A stretch of 64,000 nt of DNA from JBKHYJ01 sp046565505 (GCA_046565505.1 JBKHYJ010000028.1:78354-142353), one strand, 5' to 3'. Shown: positions 1-9,054, counted from the stretch's first letter. The notes: generated by a model not told the origin, from the sequence alone. A program made the numbers and translations.

Positions 1-2
1 GC

Positions 3-1025
3 TTCATCTCGGACCGCTACGCGCGCCGCTTCTTCGCCGTTTTTGCGCCCACGATCACTGCCGTATTCGTTTCAATGATAGGGCTGGCGCCCTCTTACGC
101 CATGCTGATCGTTTTGCTGGTCGCCGGCGGCGTCGGCATAGGGTCTTTCCACCCCCAGGCCGCCGCGATGGCCGCCGCGGCGTCGGGCAAGCGGCGCAGG
201 GTCGGGATGGCGCTGTTTTCCGCCATAGGCACCCTGGGCTTTGCAGTGGGCCCCTTCGTCATAACGAGAGTCGTGGACCGATTCGGGCTTGAGCACTCTT
301 ACTACGTGGTAGTCATGGGGCTCGTGACCTCGGCGGCCCTGTATCGCCTGTGCCCGCCGCTCGAAGTTGCGGGGCGGCCCGCGCCCGGCGTCCCAAAGAT
401 CAAGTGGCAGTTGCTCGCCGCCCTCCGCCCGGCCTGGAAGCCGCTGGTGCTGCTATACCTGATAACGGTCATTCGGTCCGGCATTCAGATAACGACTAAC
501 AACTACCTGCCCTTTCTGCTGCGTGAATCCGGCTACGGATTGACCGGCACGGGGAACGTCATAACAGTTTTCTTGCTGCTGGGCGGATTGGGCGGGCTGG
601 CCGGCGGCATCATGGCCGAGCGGGTATCCGGCCGCGCCGTGACCCTCTATTCGGGGTTATTCGCGGGGCCGCTGATGGTGTCGGCCTTCATGACGGGCGG
701 GTGGGCGAGCATCGTTCTGCTCGGCCTCGGTGGCTTCGTATTGCTTTCGACGCTGCCTGTCAACGTCGTGATGGCGCAAGAGCTGGTGCCAGGGCAGACG
801 AGCACGGTCTCTGCCTTGATGATGGGGGCGGCCTGGGGGGTCGGCGCCCTCACGCCGCCGCTGCTCGACACCCTCGCCCCCGGTTATGGCTTCCGAACCA
901 AGTTGATCTTTGTTTCTGCGACGACGCTCTTGAGCGCGGCCTTGGCTTACTTTCTGCCGCGCGAAGAGCCGCATAGACGCCCGGTCGAAGCAGACCTTGC
1001 TACAGCCGCCGCCGCAGGCGATTGA
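3..1025 (+). CDS. MFS transporter, fosmidomycin-resistance (Fsr)-like, 5'-truncated by window edge
   Basis: The frame is open from base 3, ahead of any ATG, so the true start lies before the window; about 340 C-terminal residues are visible. They form a polytopic membrane protein with roughly nine hydrophobic segments. The segment GIGSFHPQAAAMAA followed by a basic SGKRRR loop matches the conserved FHP motif of the Fsr/fosmidomycin-resistance branch of the major facilitator superfamily, which are proton-driven drug or metabolite exporters of the inner membrane. The tail after the last helix is short and acidic. A 132-bp gap separates it from the next gene. Substrate cannot be assigned; another 12-TM MFS exporter is the alternative. 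Confidence 0.85.
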   Translation, partial: FISDRYARRFFAVFAPTITAVFVSMIGLAPSYAMLIVLLVAGGVGIGSFHPQAAAMAAAASGKRRRVGMALFSAIGTLGFAVGPFVITRVVDRFGLEHSYYVVVMGLVTSAALYRLCPPLEVAGRPAPGVPKIKWQLLAALRPAWKPLVLLYLITVIRSGIQITTNNYLPFLLRESGYGLTGTGNVITVFLLLGGLGGLAGGIMAERVSGRAVTLYSGLFAGPLMVSAFMTGGWASIVLLGLGGFVLLSTLPVNVVMAQELVPGQTSTVSALMMGAAWGVGALTPPLLDTLAPGYGFRTKLIFVSATTLLSAALAYFLPREEPHRRPVEADLATAAAAGD

Positions 1026-1157
1026 CGAATGAGCTTTCAGCGCCCACCCGCAGGCGCTCGGCCTTTCGCCATCACATTTCTAAGAACGAACTCGCCTGTG
1101 CCCGTGCTCCAGGTTTAATTCTCTCTGGCCGCTGTCGCTCGAAACTGATAGCCAGCT

Positions 1158-1919
1158 ATGATAAACCTCACAGGAAAAGTCGCAATCATTACGGGGGCCT
1201 CGCGCGGCATAGGGGCCTCGACCGCCATCAAGTTCGCCGAAGCCGGCGCCCGCGCGCTCGTTATCAACTACAACCGCGACCAGGAGGCCGCCACCCGCGT
1301 CGCCGCGCAGTGCGAGCAACTGGGCGCGGTGGCTTTGCCCATGCGAGCAGACGTGTCGCGCATGCGGTCGGCTGAAAAGATGGTTCGCGCCACGGTCGAG
1401 CGGTTCGGCTCGCTTGATATACTCGTGGCGAACGCCGGAATCTGGAAAGAGGCCCCCATCGAACGGATGACCGAGCGCGAGTGGGACGAGACGATTGACC
1501 AGAATCTGAAATCAATCTACACCTGTTGCAAAGCGGCGGCGGGCGTGATGATACCCCGGAGGCGCGGGACCCTCATTCTCATCTCGTCGTCGGCCGGCCA
1601 GCGCGGCGAGGCTTTCCACTCACACTACGCCGCGTCGAAGGGCGGTATCATTTCCATGACTAAATCGCTCGCCGCGGAGCTCGGCCCGCGCGGCATCACC
1701 GTCAACTGCGTGGCGCCCGGGTGGGTGGACACAGACATGACGACGGAGGCTTTGAACGACGCGAAGCGGGGGCGGAAGATTCGCGAGCTGATCCCGCTGG
1801 GACGCGTCGCCACCTCCGAGCAGATCGCCGGGCCCATCCTGTTCCTCGCCTCGGACCTGGCGAGCCACGTCAACGGCGAAGTGCTTAATGTAAACGGCGG
1901 CGCCGTGCTGTGCGGATGA
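1158..1919 (+). CDS. SDR-family NAD(P)-dependent oxidoreductase (FabG-like)
   Basis: A 253-residue classical short-chain dehydrogenase. The Rossmann cofactor motif TGASRGIG is at residues 12-19, the NAG motif at 92-94, and the catalytic Ser (143-145), Tyr157 and Lys161 are all present. The NYNR stretch near residue 37-40 suggests NADP preference. The C-terminal GGAVL segment is the usual FabG-like ending. It is cytoplasmic and probably reduces a ketone or oxidises an alcohol on a small molecule or acyl chain; the family does not allow a substrate call. No acp or fab genes are adjacent, so a role in fatty-acid synthesis is not supported. No strong SD precedes the ATG. Confidence 0.88.
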   Translation: MINLTGKVAIITGASRGIGASTAIKFAEAGARALVINYNRDQEAATRVAAQCEQLGAVALPMRADVSRMRSAEKMVRATVERFGSLDILVANAGIWKEAPIERMTEREWDETIDQNLKSIYTCCKAAAGVMIPRRRGTLILISSSAGQRGEAFHSHYAASKGGIISMTKSLAAELGPRGITVNCVAPGWVDTDMTTEALNDAKRGRKIRELIPLGRVATSEQIAGPILFLASDLASHVNGEVLNVNGGAVLCG

Positions 1920-2044
1920 AGCGGCGTGACGCGCCGGATGGGCAGGGCGGCTCGTGAAAAGGCGTGTTAATGGGTTTGACGTATGAATACTGTTTTTCTC
2001 GCCCCGCCCGTCACGCGCACCCCGGTTTCATCCGCCCGTGAATT

Positions 2045-3211
2045 ATGAAAACAGGCCTGGAAGTATTTCTCGAATCGAGGGTGAATCTGCTCGAAGGCGC
2101 GAGGCTGGGGTTGATCGTCAACCCCGCCTCCATTAACTCCAGGTTCGAGCACGCCGCCGACCTGTTCCATAAAGAGAAGCGGCTCAATGTGACGGCGCTC
2201 TTCGGCCCGCAGCATGGCATAAGGGGCGAGACGCAAGACAACATGATCGAGTGGCAGACGTTCCGCGACAGGCGGACCGGCCTGCCCGCTTATTCGCTCT
2301 ACGGCGAGACACGCAAGCCCACGCCCGAGATGATGCATGGCGTAGACGCGCTTGTCTTCGACGTTCAGGATGTAGGGACGCGGGTCTACACATTCATCTA
2401 CACGATGGCGCTCGCGATGGAAGCCGCCCGCGACTGCGGCAAGAAGTTCGTAGTCTTAGACCGCCCGAACCCTATCAACGGAATCCAGACCGAGGGCAAC
2501 ATCCATGAGCCTGAATTTCATTCGTTCGTCGGGATGTTCCCGATACCCATGCGGCATGCGATGACAGTCGCCGAACTCGCCTTGATGTTCAACGGCGAGT
2601 TCGGGATCGGCTGCGAGCTTGAGGTCGTAGAGATGGAAGGCTGGAGCCGCGCGATGTGGTACGAAGAGACCTGCCTGCCGTGGGCCATGCCGTCGCCCAA
2701 TATCCCTACCGTCGAGACGGCGGCCGTCTACCCGGGGAGCGTGATGGTCGAGGGCACGACCGTTTCGGAAGGCCGCGGCACGACCCGCCCGTTCGAGATG
2801 ATCGGCGCGCCTTACGTCGAGCCGCGAGAGCTGGCCGAGACGTTAGAGGCGGAGGGCCTGCCCGGCGTCGCCTTCCGCCCGATTCATTTCCAGCCGACCT
2901 TTCACAAGTTCGCGGGCCAGCTCTGCGGCGGCGTCCAAATCCATGTGACCGACCGCGACGTGTTTAAGCCCGTCATCACGGGCGTGGCGGTCATCAGCGC
3001 CATTCGCCGCCTCTACCCGGACCAGTTCGGGTGGAAGCAGCCGCCTTACGAGTACGTTAATGACAAGCTGCCTTTCGATGTCATTAACGGCAGCGCCGGC
3101 ATTCGCGATCAGATTCAGGCGGGCGTCCTCATCGACGAAATTGAGGCCGGCTGGGGCGCGCCGCTAGGCCGGTTCGGCGACCGGCGGAAGGGCTACCTGC
3201 TTTATGATTAG
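2045..3211 (+). CDS. DUF1343 / NamZ-like exo-beta-N-acetylmuramidase (GH171 family)
   Basis: A 388-residue DUF1343 protein. Typical signatures are LIVNPAS near the start, LFGPQHGIRG, SLYGETRKPT, FDVQDVGTRVYTF, LDRPNPING, EGTTVSEGRGT and a C-terminal GYLLYD. The family founder, Bacillus NamZ, removes terminal N-acetylmuramic acid from peptidoglycan fragments; the assignment here is by family. No signal peptide is seen at the ATG, which is odd for an enzyme that acts on wall fragments. It may work on imported muropeptides in the cytoplasm, or the true export signal is absent. About 390 residues is normal for the family. Downstream is an FmdE-like gene, with no wall-recycling neighbours visible. 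Confidence 0.82.
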   Translation: MKTGLEVFLESRVNLLEGARLGLIVNPASINSRFEHAADLFHKEKRLNVTALFGPQHGIRGETQDNMIEWQTFRDRRTGLPAYSLYGETRKPTPEMMHGVDALVFDVQDVGTRVYTFIYTMALAMEAARDCGKKFVVLDRPNPINGIQTEGNIHEPEFHSFVGMFPIPMRHAMTVAELALMFNGEFGIGCELEVVEMEGWSRAMWYEETCLPWAMPSPNIPTVETAAVYPGSVMVEGTTVSEGRGTTRPFEMIGAPYVEPRELAETLEAEGLPGVAFRPIHFQPTFHKFAGQLCGGVQIHVTDRDVFKPVITGVAVISAIRRLYPDQFGWKQPPYEYVNDKLPFDVINGSAGIRDQIQAGVLIDEIEAGWGAPLGRFGDRRKGYLLYD

Positions 3212-3282
3212 GCGGCGCGCTTCGCGAGTTTCGTACAGGGCGAGCGCGGGGACGTAACAGGCCGACGGGAGGGGCAATCATA

Positions 3283-3864
3283 ATGGAAACGCTCGAAGAA
3301 CTCTTAGAGCGGGCTGAGCATTCACACGGGCACATGTGCGCGGGGCAGGTGCTCGGGGTCAGGATGGCGATGCTCGGCTGCAAGGCCATAGGCGTAGAAG
3401 ATCCGCGCGGGGCCGACCGCAAGAGCCTGATCGCCTTCGTCGAGATAGACCGCTGCGCCGCCGACGCCATACACACGGTGACGGGCTGCCGGCTGGGCAA
3501 GCGCACGCTAAAGTATCACGATTATGGCAAGCTCGCGGCGACCTTCCTGAACACCGTGACGGGGGAGGCCATACGGGTCGTCGCGCTGGATTCCGCCCGC
3601 GAGGCCGCCGACCACTTTTTCCCCGAGGTCGAAAACAAGTACGAGCGGCAGCTCCGCGCTTACAAGGCGCTGCCCGACGAAGAGTTGTTCAAGACCGAGC
3701 GCGTCGCGGTGGACGTGCCGACGCAGGATAGGCCTGGGAGGCCCGTTTCAAGGGTTTCATGCGAGCAGTGCGGCGAAGGCGTTAACGACCACCGCGAAGT
3801 CATACGCGATGGCCGCGCGCTGTGTAGGGCTTGCGCCGGCGAGGCGTATTACAGGCGGCTCTAG
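3283..3864 (+). CDS. FmdE/Tra-type zinc protein (formylmethanofuran dehydrogenase subunit E family)
   Basis: A 193-residue protein with the FmdE domain at residues 1-140 and a C-terminal zinc ribbon (CEQCGE then CRACAGEAYY, about 160-190). The N-terminal HSHGHMCAGQVLG motif (His/Cys metal site) and the central DRCAADAIHTVTGC segment are diagnostic of PF02663. Bacterial members occur outside methanogenesis and have no settled role; a molybdenum- or metal-related function is often suggested. A good GGAGG SD lies just before the ATG. No molybdopterin or C1-metabolism genes are nearby, so the name describes the family and not a pathway. Confidence 0.85.
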   Translation: METLEELLERAEHSHGHMCAGQVLGVRMAMLGCKAIGVEDPRGADRKSLIAFVEIDRCAADAIHTVTGCRLGKRTLKYHDYGKLAATFLNTVTGEAIRVVALDSAREAADHFFPEVENKYERQLRAYKALPDEELFKTERVAVDVPTQDRPGRPVSRVSCEQCGEGVNDHREVIRDGRALCRACAGEAYYRRL

Positions 3865-3876
3865 GCAGGGGCGCGG

Positions 3877-4362
3877 TCATTTCGCGTCCTTGCGGAAGAA
3901 GATGTCGACGTAATCGACGACTTCCTCGCAAGGGCTGTCCATCTCTTGCAGCCGCCAGTATTTCCTATTGCCTTTGATGGCGAAAGTCATCTCCCCTTTC
4001 CGCTCGCAGGGCTTCCCGCCGTTGTTGATCTCGACTTTAGTCACTATCGTGCCGTTGAATTTAAAGTCCGTCGCGCCCACTTCCGTGATGACCCCGTCGA
4101 TCTTCAGGTAATCGCCGCCCTTGCGGGCCTTCTGTTCGCCCGTCAGCAACAACGCGCCACCGCTTTCGGTCACCGTAGCTTTCCCGAAATAGTCCCAGCT
4201 TACCCACTGGAGCGACAGCCTGTGATCTCCCAGCAGCATGGCCGCTGCCGCCCTGTCCTTTATCACGGTCGCTCGCTGCCTACCGCCCGCCTCTTGCTTC
4301 GCCTGCGCGTAGGCGTGCTGAGACAGCGCCAGCAGCACCAGGCATATAAGTTTTGTCTTCAT
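3877..4362 (-). CDS. Secreted hypothetical protein
   Basis: 161 residues starting with a clear signal peptide (MKTKLICLVLLALSQHAYAQA, cleavage after AYA). The mature part is rich in beta-forming stretches (HRLSLQWVSWDYFG, GALLLTGEQ, YLKIDGVITEVG) and has two Cys (near residues 117 and 144) that could form a disulfide in the periplasm. A GAGGT SD sits 7 nt before the ATG. The fold looks like a small beta-barrel or beta-sandwich, but I do not recognise a family. Its stop is 12 nt from the end of the convergent FmdE-like gene. Confidence 0.7.
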   Translation of the reverse strand: MKTKLICLVLLALSQHAYAQAKQEAGGRQRATVIKDRAAAAMLLGDHRLSLQWVSWDYFGKATVTESGGALLLTGEQKARKGGDYLKIDGVITEVGATDFKFNGTIVTKVEINNGGKPCERKGEMTFAIKGNRKYWRLQEMDSPCEEVVDYVDIFFRKDAK

Positions 4363-4413
4363 GAAATGTACCTCACCGTTTGATGGCCCTGGCTCGGGGG
4401 GGCGTATAAGAGC

Positions 4414-5478
4414 TTACTTCGCGGCGTCGGGCGGGTTCAGATACCGCGCGAGGAAGCGGTACACCTCGGCGCGCGATTCCTTGGCGAGCCTCGTGTCCAG
4501 CCGGTTGAAAGCGTGCCCTCCGGGGGCGTTCTGATACACCTTGTGCTCGAAATTCTTTCCCGCCGCCTTCAGGGACGAAATCAGGTGCTCGACTTCCATC
4601 ACGTTCACGTCTTCGTCGTTCGTGTTAGTGTGAATCAGCAGCGGCGTTTGCAGCTTCTCGGCGTTCCAGGCGGGCGAGCGGCGGCGGTATTCGTTGACGT
4701 TCTCTTCGGCCGTCTTGCCTATGTGGTACGGGGCCGAAAAGAGGTCGCGGTAACTCTGGCTCTTGTAGCCCATCCGCGCAACGAGGTCGCTCACGGGCAC
4801 GCCCGCGTACGCCACCTTAAAATCCTGCGGGTGCTCGAAGATGTTCATGAGCGTAATCATCCCGCCGTGACTCCACCCTATTATTCCTACCCGCTGCCTG
4901 TCTATGTTCGGGTAGTTCTCCAACATCCACTCCTTGCCGGCGAACACGTCTTCGTTTTCCAGCCCGCCGTAATCTATCAGCCGCCAGTACCCCTGCCCGT
5001 AGCCCGTGCTGCCCCTGTAGTCGGGGGCGATGACCGCGTACCCTTGCTGCACCAGCTCGCGGACGACATGCGCGGCGCTCGTCTCAAAGTCGCCGTGCAC
5101 CCCGCCGTGAACAAAAACTATGAGCGGGATCTTCGCCGCCGCCGAATACTTCTTAGGGATGAACGTGTACGCGCTTACTATGACGGGGTTGCCCGCGCCC
5201 TGCCCGGTCGGGTTGGGTATGACGCGTGGGGGCGGCCCCGCGTAACGGACCTTGTCTATTTCGGCTATGTCTTCCAGGCGGCGAAACCACATCAAATCAT
5301 CGATGTCTTTGGCGAGCCTCTGCTCCATGAACCCCAACGCCTCTTCGAGCGAGCGTACGCGCTCTTGCAGCGGGTCGGCCGGCTGCTGCGGCTGCCTCTG
5401 CTGTGACAGGGCCGTAGGCGCAGCGATTATTAACAACGCCAGGCACAGGGATAGTCTCGCGGCGAGTCTACGAATCAT
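4414..5478 (-). CDS. Secreted alpha/beta hydrolase, prolyl oligopeptidase (S9) family
   Basis: 354 residues. An N-terminal signal peptide (about 1-25) is followed by a short linker and an S9-type alpha/beta-hydrolase domain. The nucleophile elbow is GWSHGG with Ser203; Asp288 (TNDEDV) and His322 (PGGHAF) complete the triad. The oxyanion segment is VHGGVHGD and the substrate-side motif APDYRGSTGYG is typical of acylaminoacyl-peptidase-like members. No beta-propeller domain precedes the catalytic domain, so it is a compact member of the family. It is predicted to act in the periplasm or outside on short peptides or esters. A GGAGCG SD is present. The LLM gene lies 39 nt upstream, so they may be co-transcribed. 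Confidence 0.87.
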   Translation of the reverse strand: MIRRLAARLSLCLALLIIAAPTALSQQRQPQQPADPLQERVRSLEEALGFMEQRLAKDIDDLMWFRRLEDIAEIDKVRYAGPPPRVIPNPTGQGAGNPVIVSAYTFIPKKYSAAAKIPLIVFVHGGVHGDFETSAAHVVRELVQQGYAVIAPDYRGSTGYGQGYWRLIDYGGLENEDVFAGKEWMLENYPNIDRQRVGIIGWSHGGMITLMNIFEHPQDFKVAYAGVPVSDLVARMGYKSQSYRDLFSAPYHIGKTAEENVNEYRRRSPAWNAEKLQTPLLIHTNTNDEDVNVMEVEHLISSLKAAGKNFEHKVYQNAPGGHAFNRLDTRLAKESRAEVYRFLARYLNPPDAAK

Positions 5479-5517
5479 TTTCGCTCCTTCATTGCTTTGT
5501 AGTTTTAGGGTGTCCCC

Positions 5518-6564
5518 TCAGTCGTCCAGGCCGGAGTTCACGAGCGGCATGACCTCTTGCGCGAAGCGTTCCATCTCTTCCATCATCGGGCTCATCTGCA
5601 TCAGGAATATTTCGACGCCCGCGTTGCGAAGTTCTATTATCCGCCCGGCCACCTGCTCGGGCGTGCCCGTCAGCCCCGTCCGCAGCCCGCGGTTCGACAC
5701 GCTGTAGTCGCGCAAAGACAGCTCGCGCTCCAGCTGGCTCTGCGTCGTGAAGTCTTTGAAGCCGAAATAGCCCGCCGCGTCCTTCACGTCCGTGATGCGC
5801 TCGATCTCTTTCCGCACTTCGGATTCGCTGCCGCGGCAGATCACGTAGGCCGCTATCCCATACTTCATCGACCCGAGCCCTAGCTCCCGCCTGCGCCGCG
5901 CCATATCTTCTACCTTCGGGCGGACGTTCTCGACCGGGTCGCCATGCATCAAGTAGCCATCGCAATACCTGGAGATCATCTGCTTCGCGCCCTCCGACTC
6001 GCCGCCCGCGTAAAGCGTGGGCCAGGGCTTCGTCACGGGCTTCGGCTCAAGGTGCGCCTTCTCGACTTTGTAAAACCGCCCCTCGAAGGTGAACTCGGGC
6101 TGCGTCCACATCCCCTGCATCACCTCTATGAACTCGCGCGTGCGCTCGTAGCGGTCGTCGTGCGCGACCCACTGGCCGCCGTACTCGCGCATCTCTTGCT
6201 CCCACCAGGCGGAGACGATGTTGAGGCTGAATCGACCATTCGAGATGTGGTCTATGTTCGCGGACATCTTCGCCGTCACCGCGGGCAGCCGGAACCCCGG
6301 CCGTATCGCGTTCATGAATTCCAGCTTTTCGGTCAAGGGCGCGAGCGCCGCCGCCGTGGTCCAGCACTCCAGCACGGGGGCCGTCGCGCCCTTAATGTCG
6401 TTTAGGTTCAGCTCCGCAAGCAGCGCGATGTCAAAGCCGATCTCTTCCGAGCGGCGGGCCAGTCGCTTGTTATACTCGAAGGTCGCCTCCATGTGCTCGT
6501 CTTCCACGTTGCGGAGCCAGCCGCCGAATATCGGCATCCAGAAACCGAATCGAATTTTTTTCAT
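5518..6564 (-). CDS. LLM-class flavin-dependent monooxygenase (SsuD/alkanesulfonate monooxygenase-like)
   Basis: 348 residues when started at the ATG at 6564-6562, which has an AAGGTG SD; the frame is open further upstream but that would overlap the ATP-grasp gene. The sequence begins KKIRFGFWMPIFGGW and continues with LLAEL, NAIRPGFRLP, NGRFSLNIVSAWW and LYAGGESEGAK, the standard bacterial luciferase-like (FMNH2-dependent) barrel of the SsuD branch. Such enzymes oxygenate sulfonates, sulfones or related compounds using reduced flavin from a partner reductase, which is not visible here. No sulfonate transporter flanks it, so the substrate is open. Cytoplasmic. Confidence 0.88.
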   Translation of the reverse strand: MKKIRFGFWMPIFGGWLRNVEDEHMEATFEYNKRLARRSEEIGFDIALLAELNLNDIKGATAPVLECWTTAAALAPLTEKLEFMNAIRPGFRLPAVTAKMSANIDHISNGRFSLNIVSAWWEQEMREYGGQWVAHDDRYERTREFIEVMQGMWTQPEFTFEGRFYKVEKAHLEPKPVTKPWPTLYAGGESEGAKQMISRYCDGYLMHGDPVENVRPKVEDMARRRRELGLGSMKYGIAAYVICRGSESEVRKEIERITDVKDAAGYFGFKDFTTQSQLERELSLRDYSVSNRGLRTGLTGTPEQVAGRIIELRNAGVEIFLMQMSPMMEEMERFAQEVMPLVNSGLDD

Positions 6565-6596
6565 ATTCACCTTCGTTGAAGACTCGCCCGACGCGC

Positions 6597-7847
6597 CTAG
6601 CAGGCGCAGTAGTAAGGCCGCCCCTGGAATGAGCCTTCCACCAGCCTGGCGAATGGCTCCGGGTCGTCGCTCGACAGCACGGCCGGGACTATCAGGGGGT
6701 TTGAATCGGCGCGGCCCGCGATCAGCTCGACCCAATCCTCGCGCGTGAGCGTTGCCTCGCCGGCCCCCGGCCTCTCACGCCGCAGCGCGGCGTAATCCTT
6801 CAGGTACACCCACCGAAGCCCGTCCCGCTGCCGCCCCGCCGGCCCCACGTCGCCATACACTGCGTCTGCGTAGGCGAGCCAGGGAAGGTCTACGCCCGCG
6901 CGGACCGGCAGCCCGACCCACTTCCACACCCGCGTGTTTATGTCCAGCAGTTTGAAATCGCTGTCGCGCTCGTCGTATATGAACTCGACTTCGCTGATTC
7001 CCCGGTAGCCGAACTGCCTGAGAATGTCCACGCCTCGCCCGATTATCTCTTCGACGTAGCGCGAGTCCACCAGGCAGGCAGTCCCGAAATCGGGCGGGTA
7101 CTGCTCCAGCTTGCGGCCCACGAACACCCCCTTGGCCGTCGCGTCGCGCCCGACGTAACTGCACAGCGAGTAAAAGCTGTCCAGCCCCGCGCCGACGACC
7201 TCCTGCGCGAGCAGCGGGTGGTGCGCCGCACGCCCGCACAGGGCTATGAAGTCTTCGCGCGTCTCGGCGCGGAAGACCTTCTCGCCGAATTCGTTGGTGA
7301 ATTCACGCTGGAGCGCGGGCTTCACGATGCACGGGAAGCCGATTTCGGAAGCTATCTGCTCGGGCGACCGCTCGCCGACGTAATAGGTCCGCGGGATGGG
7401 TATGCCGCGCTCCTCGCACTTTCGGTAGAGCAGGTTCTTATCGAGTATGCGCTCGATGGTTCCCAGTTCCGAGAATGGCAGTATGAAAAACTCTTCCAGC
7501 TCGCGGGCGTGCCGCGCGACGGCGAAGACCCACTCGTCCAGGCATGGGAACAGCACGGCCTTCGCGCGCAGCGACGACCCTATCTCCATCAATTGGTCCA
7601 CGAAGGCGCGCTCGTCGTCGAGCGGGTACGCGCACCGCCCCGCCACCGTCGTGTACCGGGAGTGCAGCCCGTAGCCGTTCTCGTCGCGGTCCAGCCCGAT
7701 GACGGGCACGCCCCGCCTGCCGAGCGAGCGGGCCACGGCGAGCCCCGTTATATGACAGTTGAAGACGAGCGCGGCGGGCATATCGACGGCGTTGACGCGC
7801 TCGCGCACGGCGGAGACAAGCTCGGTCAGGTTTTCGATCATCGGCAT
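6597..7847 (-). CDS. ATP-grasp carboxylate-amine ligase-like protein
   Basis: 416 residues. The N-terminal pre-ATP-grasp region contains ALVFNCHITGLAVARSLGRRGVPVIGLD (described in part: glycine-rich, residues about 26-52). A central ATP-grasp fold follows, with KNLLYRKCEERGIPIPRTY, PCIVKPAL (ATP-binding Lys) and the Mg-binding stretch EVEFIYDER...KLLDINTR near residues 285-310. The layout resembles ligases that join a carboxylate to an amine, such as D-aspartate ligase or carnosine-synthase-like enzymes; the product cannot be told. It ends 32 nt before the LLM gene, consistent with one transcript. No clear SD precedes the ATG; the ATG two codons later is equally possible. Confidence 0.8.
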   Translation of the reverse strand: MPMIENLTELVSAVRERVNAVDMPAALVFNCHITGLAVARSLGRRGVPVIGLDRDENGYGLHSRYTTVAGRCAYPLDDERAFVDQLMEIGSSLRAKAVLFPCLDEWVFAVARHARELEEFFILPFSELGTIERILDKNLLYRKCEERGIPIPRTYYVGERSPEQIASEIGFPCIVKPALQREFTNEFGEKVFRAETREDFIALCGRAAHHPLLAQEVVGAGLDSFYSLCSYVGRDATAKGVFVGRKLEQYPPDFGTACLVDSRYVEEIIGRGVDILRQFGYRGISEVEFIYDERDSDFKLLDINTRVWKWVGLPVRAGVDLPWLAYADAVYGDVGPAGRQRDGLRWVYLKDYAALRRERPGAGEATLTREDWVELIAGRADSNPLIVPAVLSSDDPEPFARLVEGSFQGRPYYCAC

Positions 7848-7911
7848 TCTTTGTGATGTTAGCGGGAAAGTGCTTAACTGAAAAGCGGGCGGGGGATTTT
7901 CTGCCGATAAT

Positions 7912-8106
7912 TCACAATCTCCGCACGTGGTTCCGCGCGCCGCACGTCTCGCACTCGACGAGTTTTTCGTCGGCCTCGGGCTCGTAGAAAATGACGCATG
8001 CGTCCTCGCCGCACCCGCCGCACGCCCACCGCACGGCGGGCAGCTCGCCGTGAATCATCTTTATCACTTCCCCGCGCACCTGGTAGTCGCGTCCGCCGTC
8101 ACTCAT
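7912..8106 (-). CDS. Small zinc-ribbon hypothetical protein
   Basis: 64 residues with two CxxC pairs (CGGCGEDAC near 28-36 and CETCGARNH near 52-60), spaced like a compact zinc ribbon. Its ATG lies inside the end of the FRG-domain gene: the bases GAATGAGTGA carry both the ATG and the upstream TGA, an 8-nt overlap typical of translational coupling. The tight coupling argues that it is real and acts with the FRG protein, but no family is recognised. Confidence 0.65.
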   Translation of the reverse strand: MSDGGRDYQVRGEVIKMIHGELPAVRWACGGCGEDACVIFYEPEADEKLVECETCGARNHVRRL

Positions 8107-8932
8107 TCTCGCCTCCGCCCGCCGCCGCTCTGTCGCGGGAATCTTCTTTCGGCTTCGGCGTGTAGTACCGCCTGAGCCAGCTGCAAAGGCCGTCGAGGCC
8201 GGGGAATAAAACCCTCTCAGTGATGTTGGCCTGATCGAGCTTGTCGCGCACTTCCCACTTCAAGTCCGCGGGGATGATCAGCCTCTGGTACAGGTCAGGG
8301 TGCTCCACGAGCCAGTGGTCGAGCCGCGCCGTCGGGCTGGACATCATCGAAAAGAGCGCGAATTGATTCACGATGCGGTCGTCGAGCGAAGGCGGCTCGA
8401 AGAAGATCACGAACTGGTCCGACCACTGCCTGTCGAAGTCCGCCAGCGTGCCGGCCACCCCGCGCAGCATCTCGACCGTGAAGGCGTCGGAGCCTTCCTG
8501 CCGAAGAATGCGTTTGAGCTTCTCGGGTATCAACTGGTTCGTCTTCACGAAGTCCACGCACCAGATGACGCCATCCACATGGAAGTTGCGCAGCGATTCG
8601 GTGGCGAAGTGCATCGCGACGAAAGGCGAGTAGGTGAAGTCGAGCAGCCGAGTCGGCAGGCCGTGGTGCTGGGCGAGCGCGAGCCAGTTCCACACTGAGT
8701 CGTCCGGCACCGCGTCCCGCCTGGCGTACTTCCTGAAATTGCGGAGCAGGTGGCCTTCGAGCTTTTCGGCCGTGGCCGTCAGCCGTATGAGGCTCGTGTT
8801 CAGATCGTAAGACGCGTTGGACGAGCCGCGGTACGCGCAGTTGGACCGGAAGCGGCGGAGCGACTCTTTCCATGACCCCTGATACAGCCGCTCGGTCAAC
8901 TCGTCCCAGCTTGATACTCGAATGTCTTCCAC
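8099..8932 (-). CDS. FRG-domain protein
   Basis: About 277 residues with the GTG start at 8932. It contains the FRG domain (PF08867): the YRGSSNASYDLNTSL core (Arg-Gly), then WNWLALAQHHGLPTRLLDFTYSP and a C-terminal half to residue ~277. The reading frame is open to an ATG at 9121, but the extra 63 codons overlap the preceding gene by 67 nt and look non-coding (Pro/Arg/Cys-rich). The GTG has GGAAGG 8 nt upstream and starts right before the domain, so I prefer it. FRG domains are found in phage-defence and toxin-like proteins as well as in solitary genes; no nuclease partner is seen. It is coupled to the zinc-ribbon gene downstream. Confidence 0.82.
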   Translation of the reverse strand: MEDIRVSSWDELTERLYQGSWKESLRRFRSNCAYRGSSNASYDLNTSLIRLTATAEKLEGHLLRNFRKYARRDAVPDDSVWNWLALAQHHGLPTRLLDFTYSPFVAMHFATESLRNFHVDGVIWCVDFVKTNQLIPEKLKRILRQEGSDAFTVEMLRGVAGTLADFDRQWSDQFVIFFEPPSLDDRIVNQFALFSMMSSPTARLDHWLVEHPDLYQRLIIPADLKWEVRDKLDQANITERVLFPGLDGLCSWLRRYYTPKPKEDSRDRAAAGGGENE

Positions 8933-9054
8933 GGGCACGCCCTTCCGAAAGCATTCTCTTCGCGCCGGCGCTAATTGTAAAGCTGAGCACAGGTCCCGCG
9001 GCCGGCCGAGGGGGCGCAGGCACGCGCCCCCGGCCGGTACGACCGGATCGCAGG

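Noticed and set aside
4513..5406. 297-codon plus-strand frame opposite the S9 hydrolase
   Set aside because: The hydrolase has signal peptide and full triad; the opposite frame has no recognisable features.
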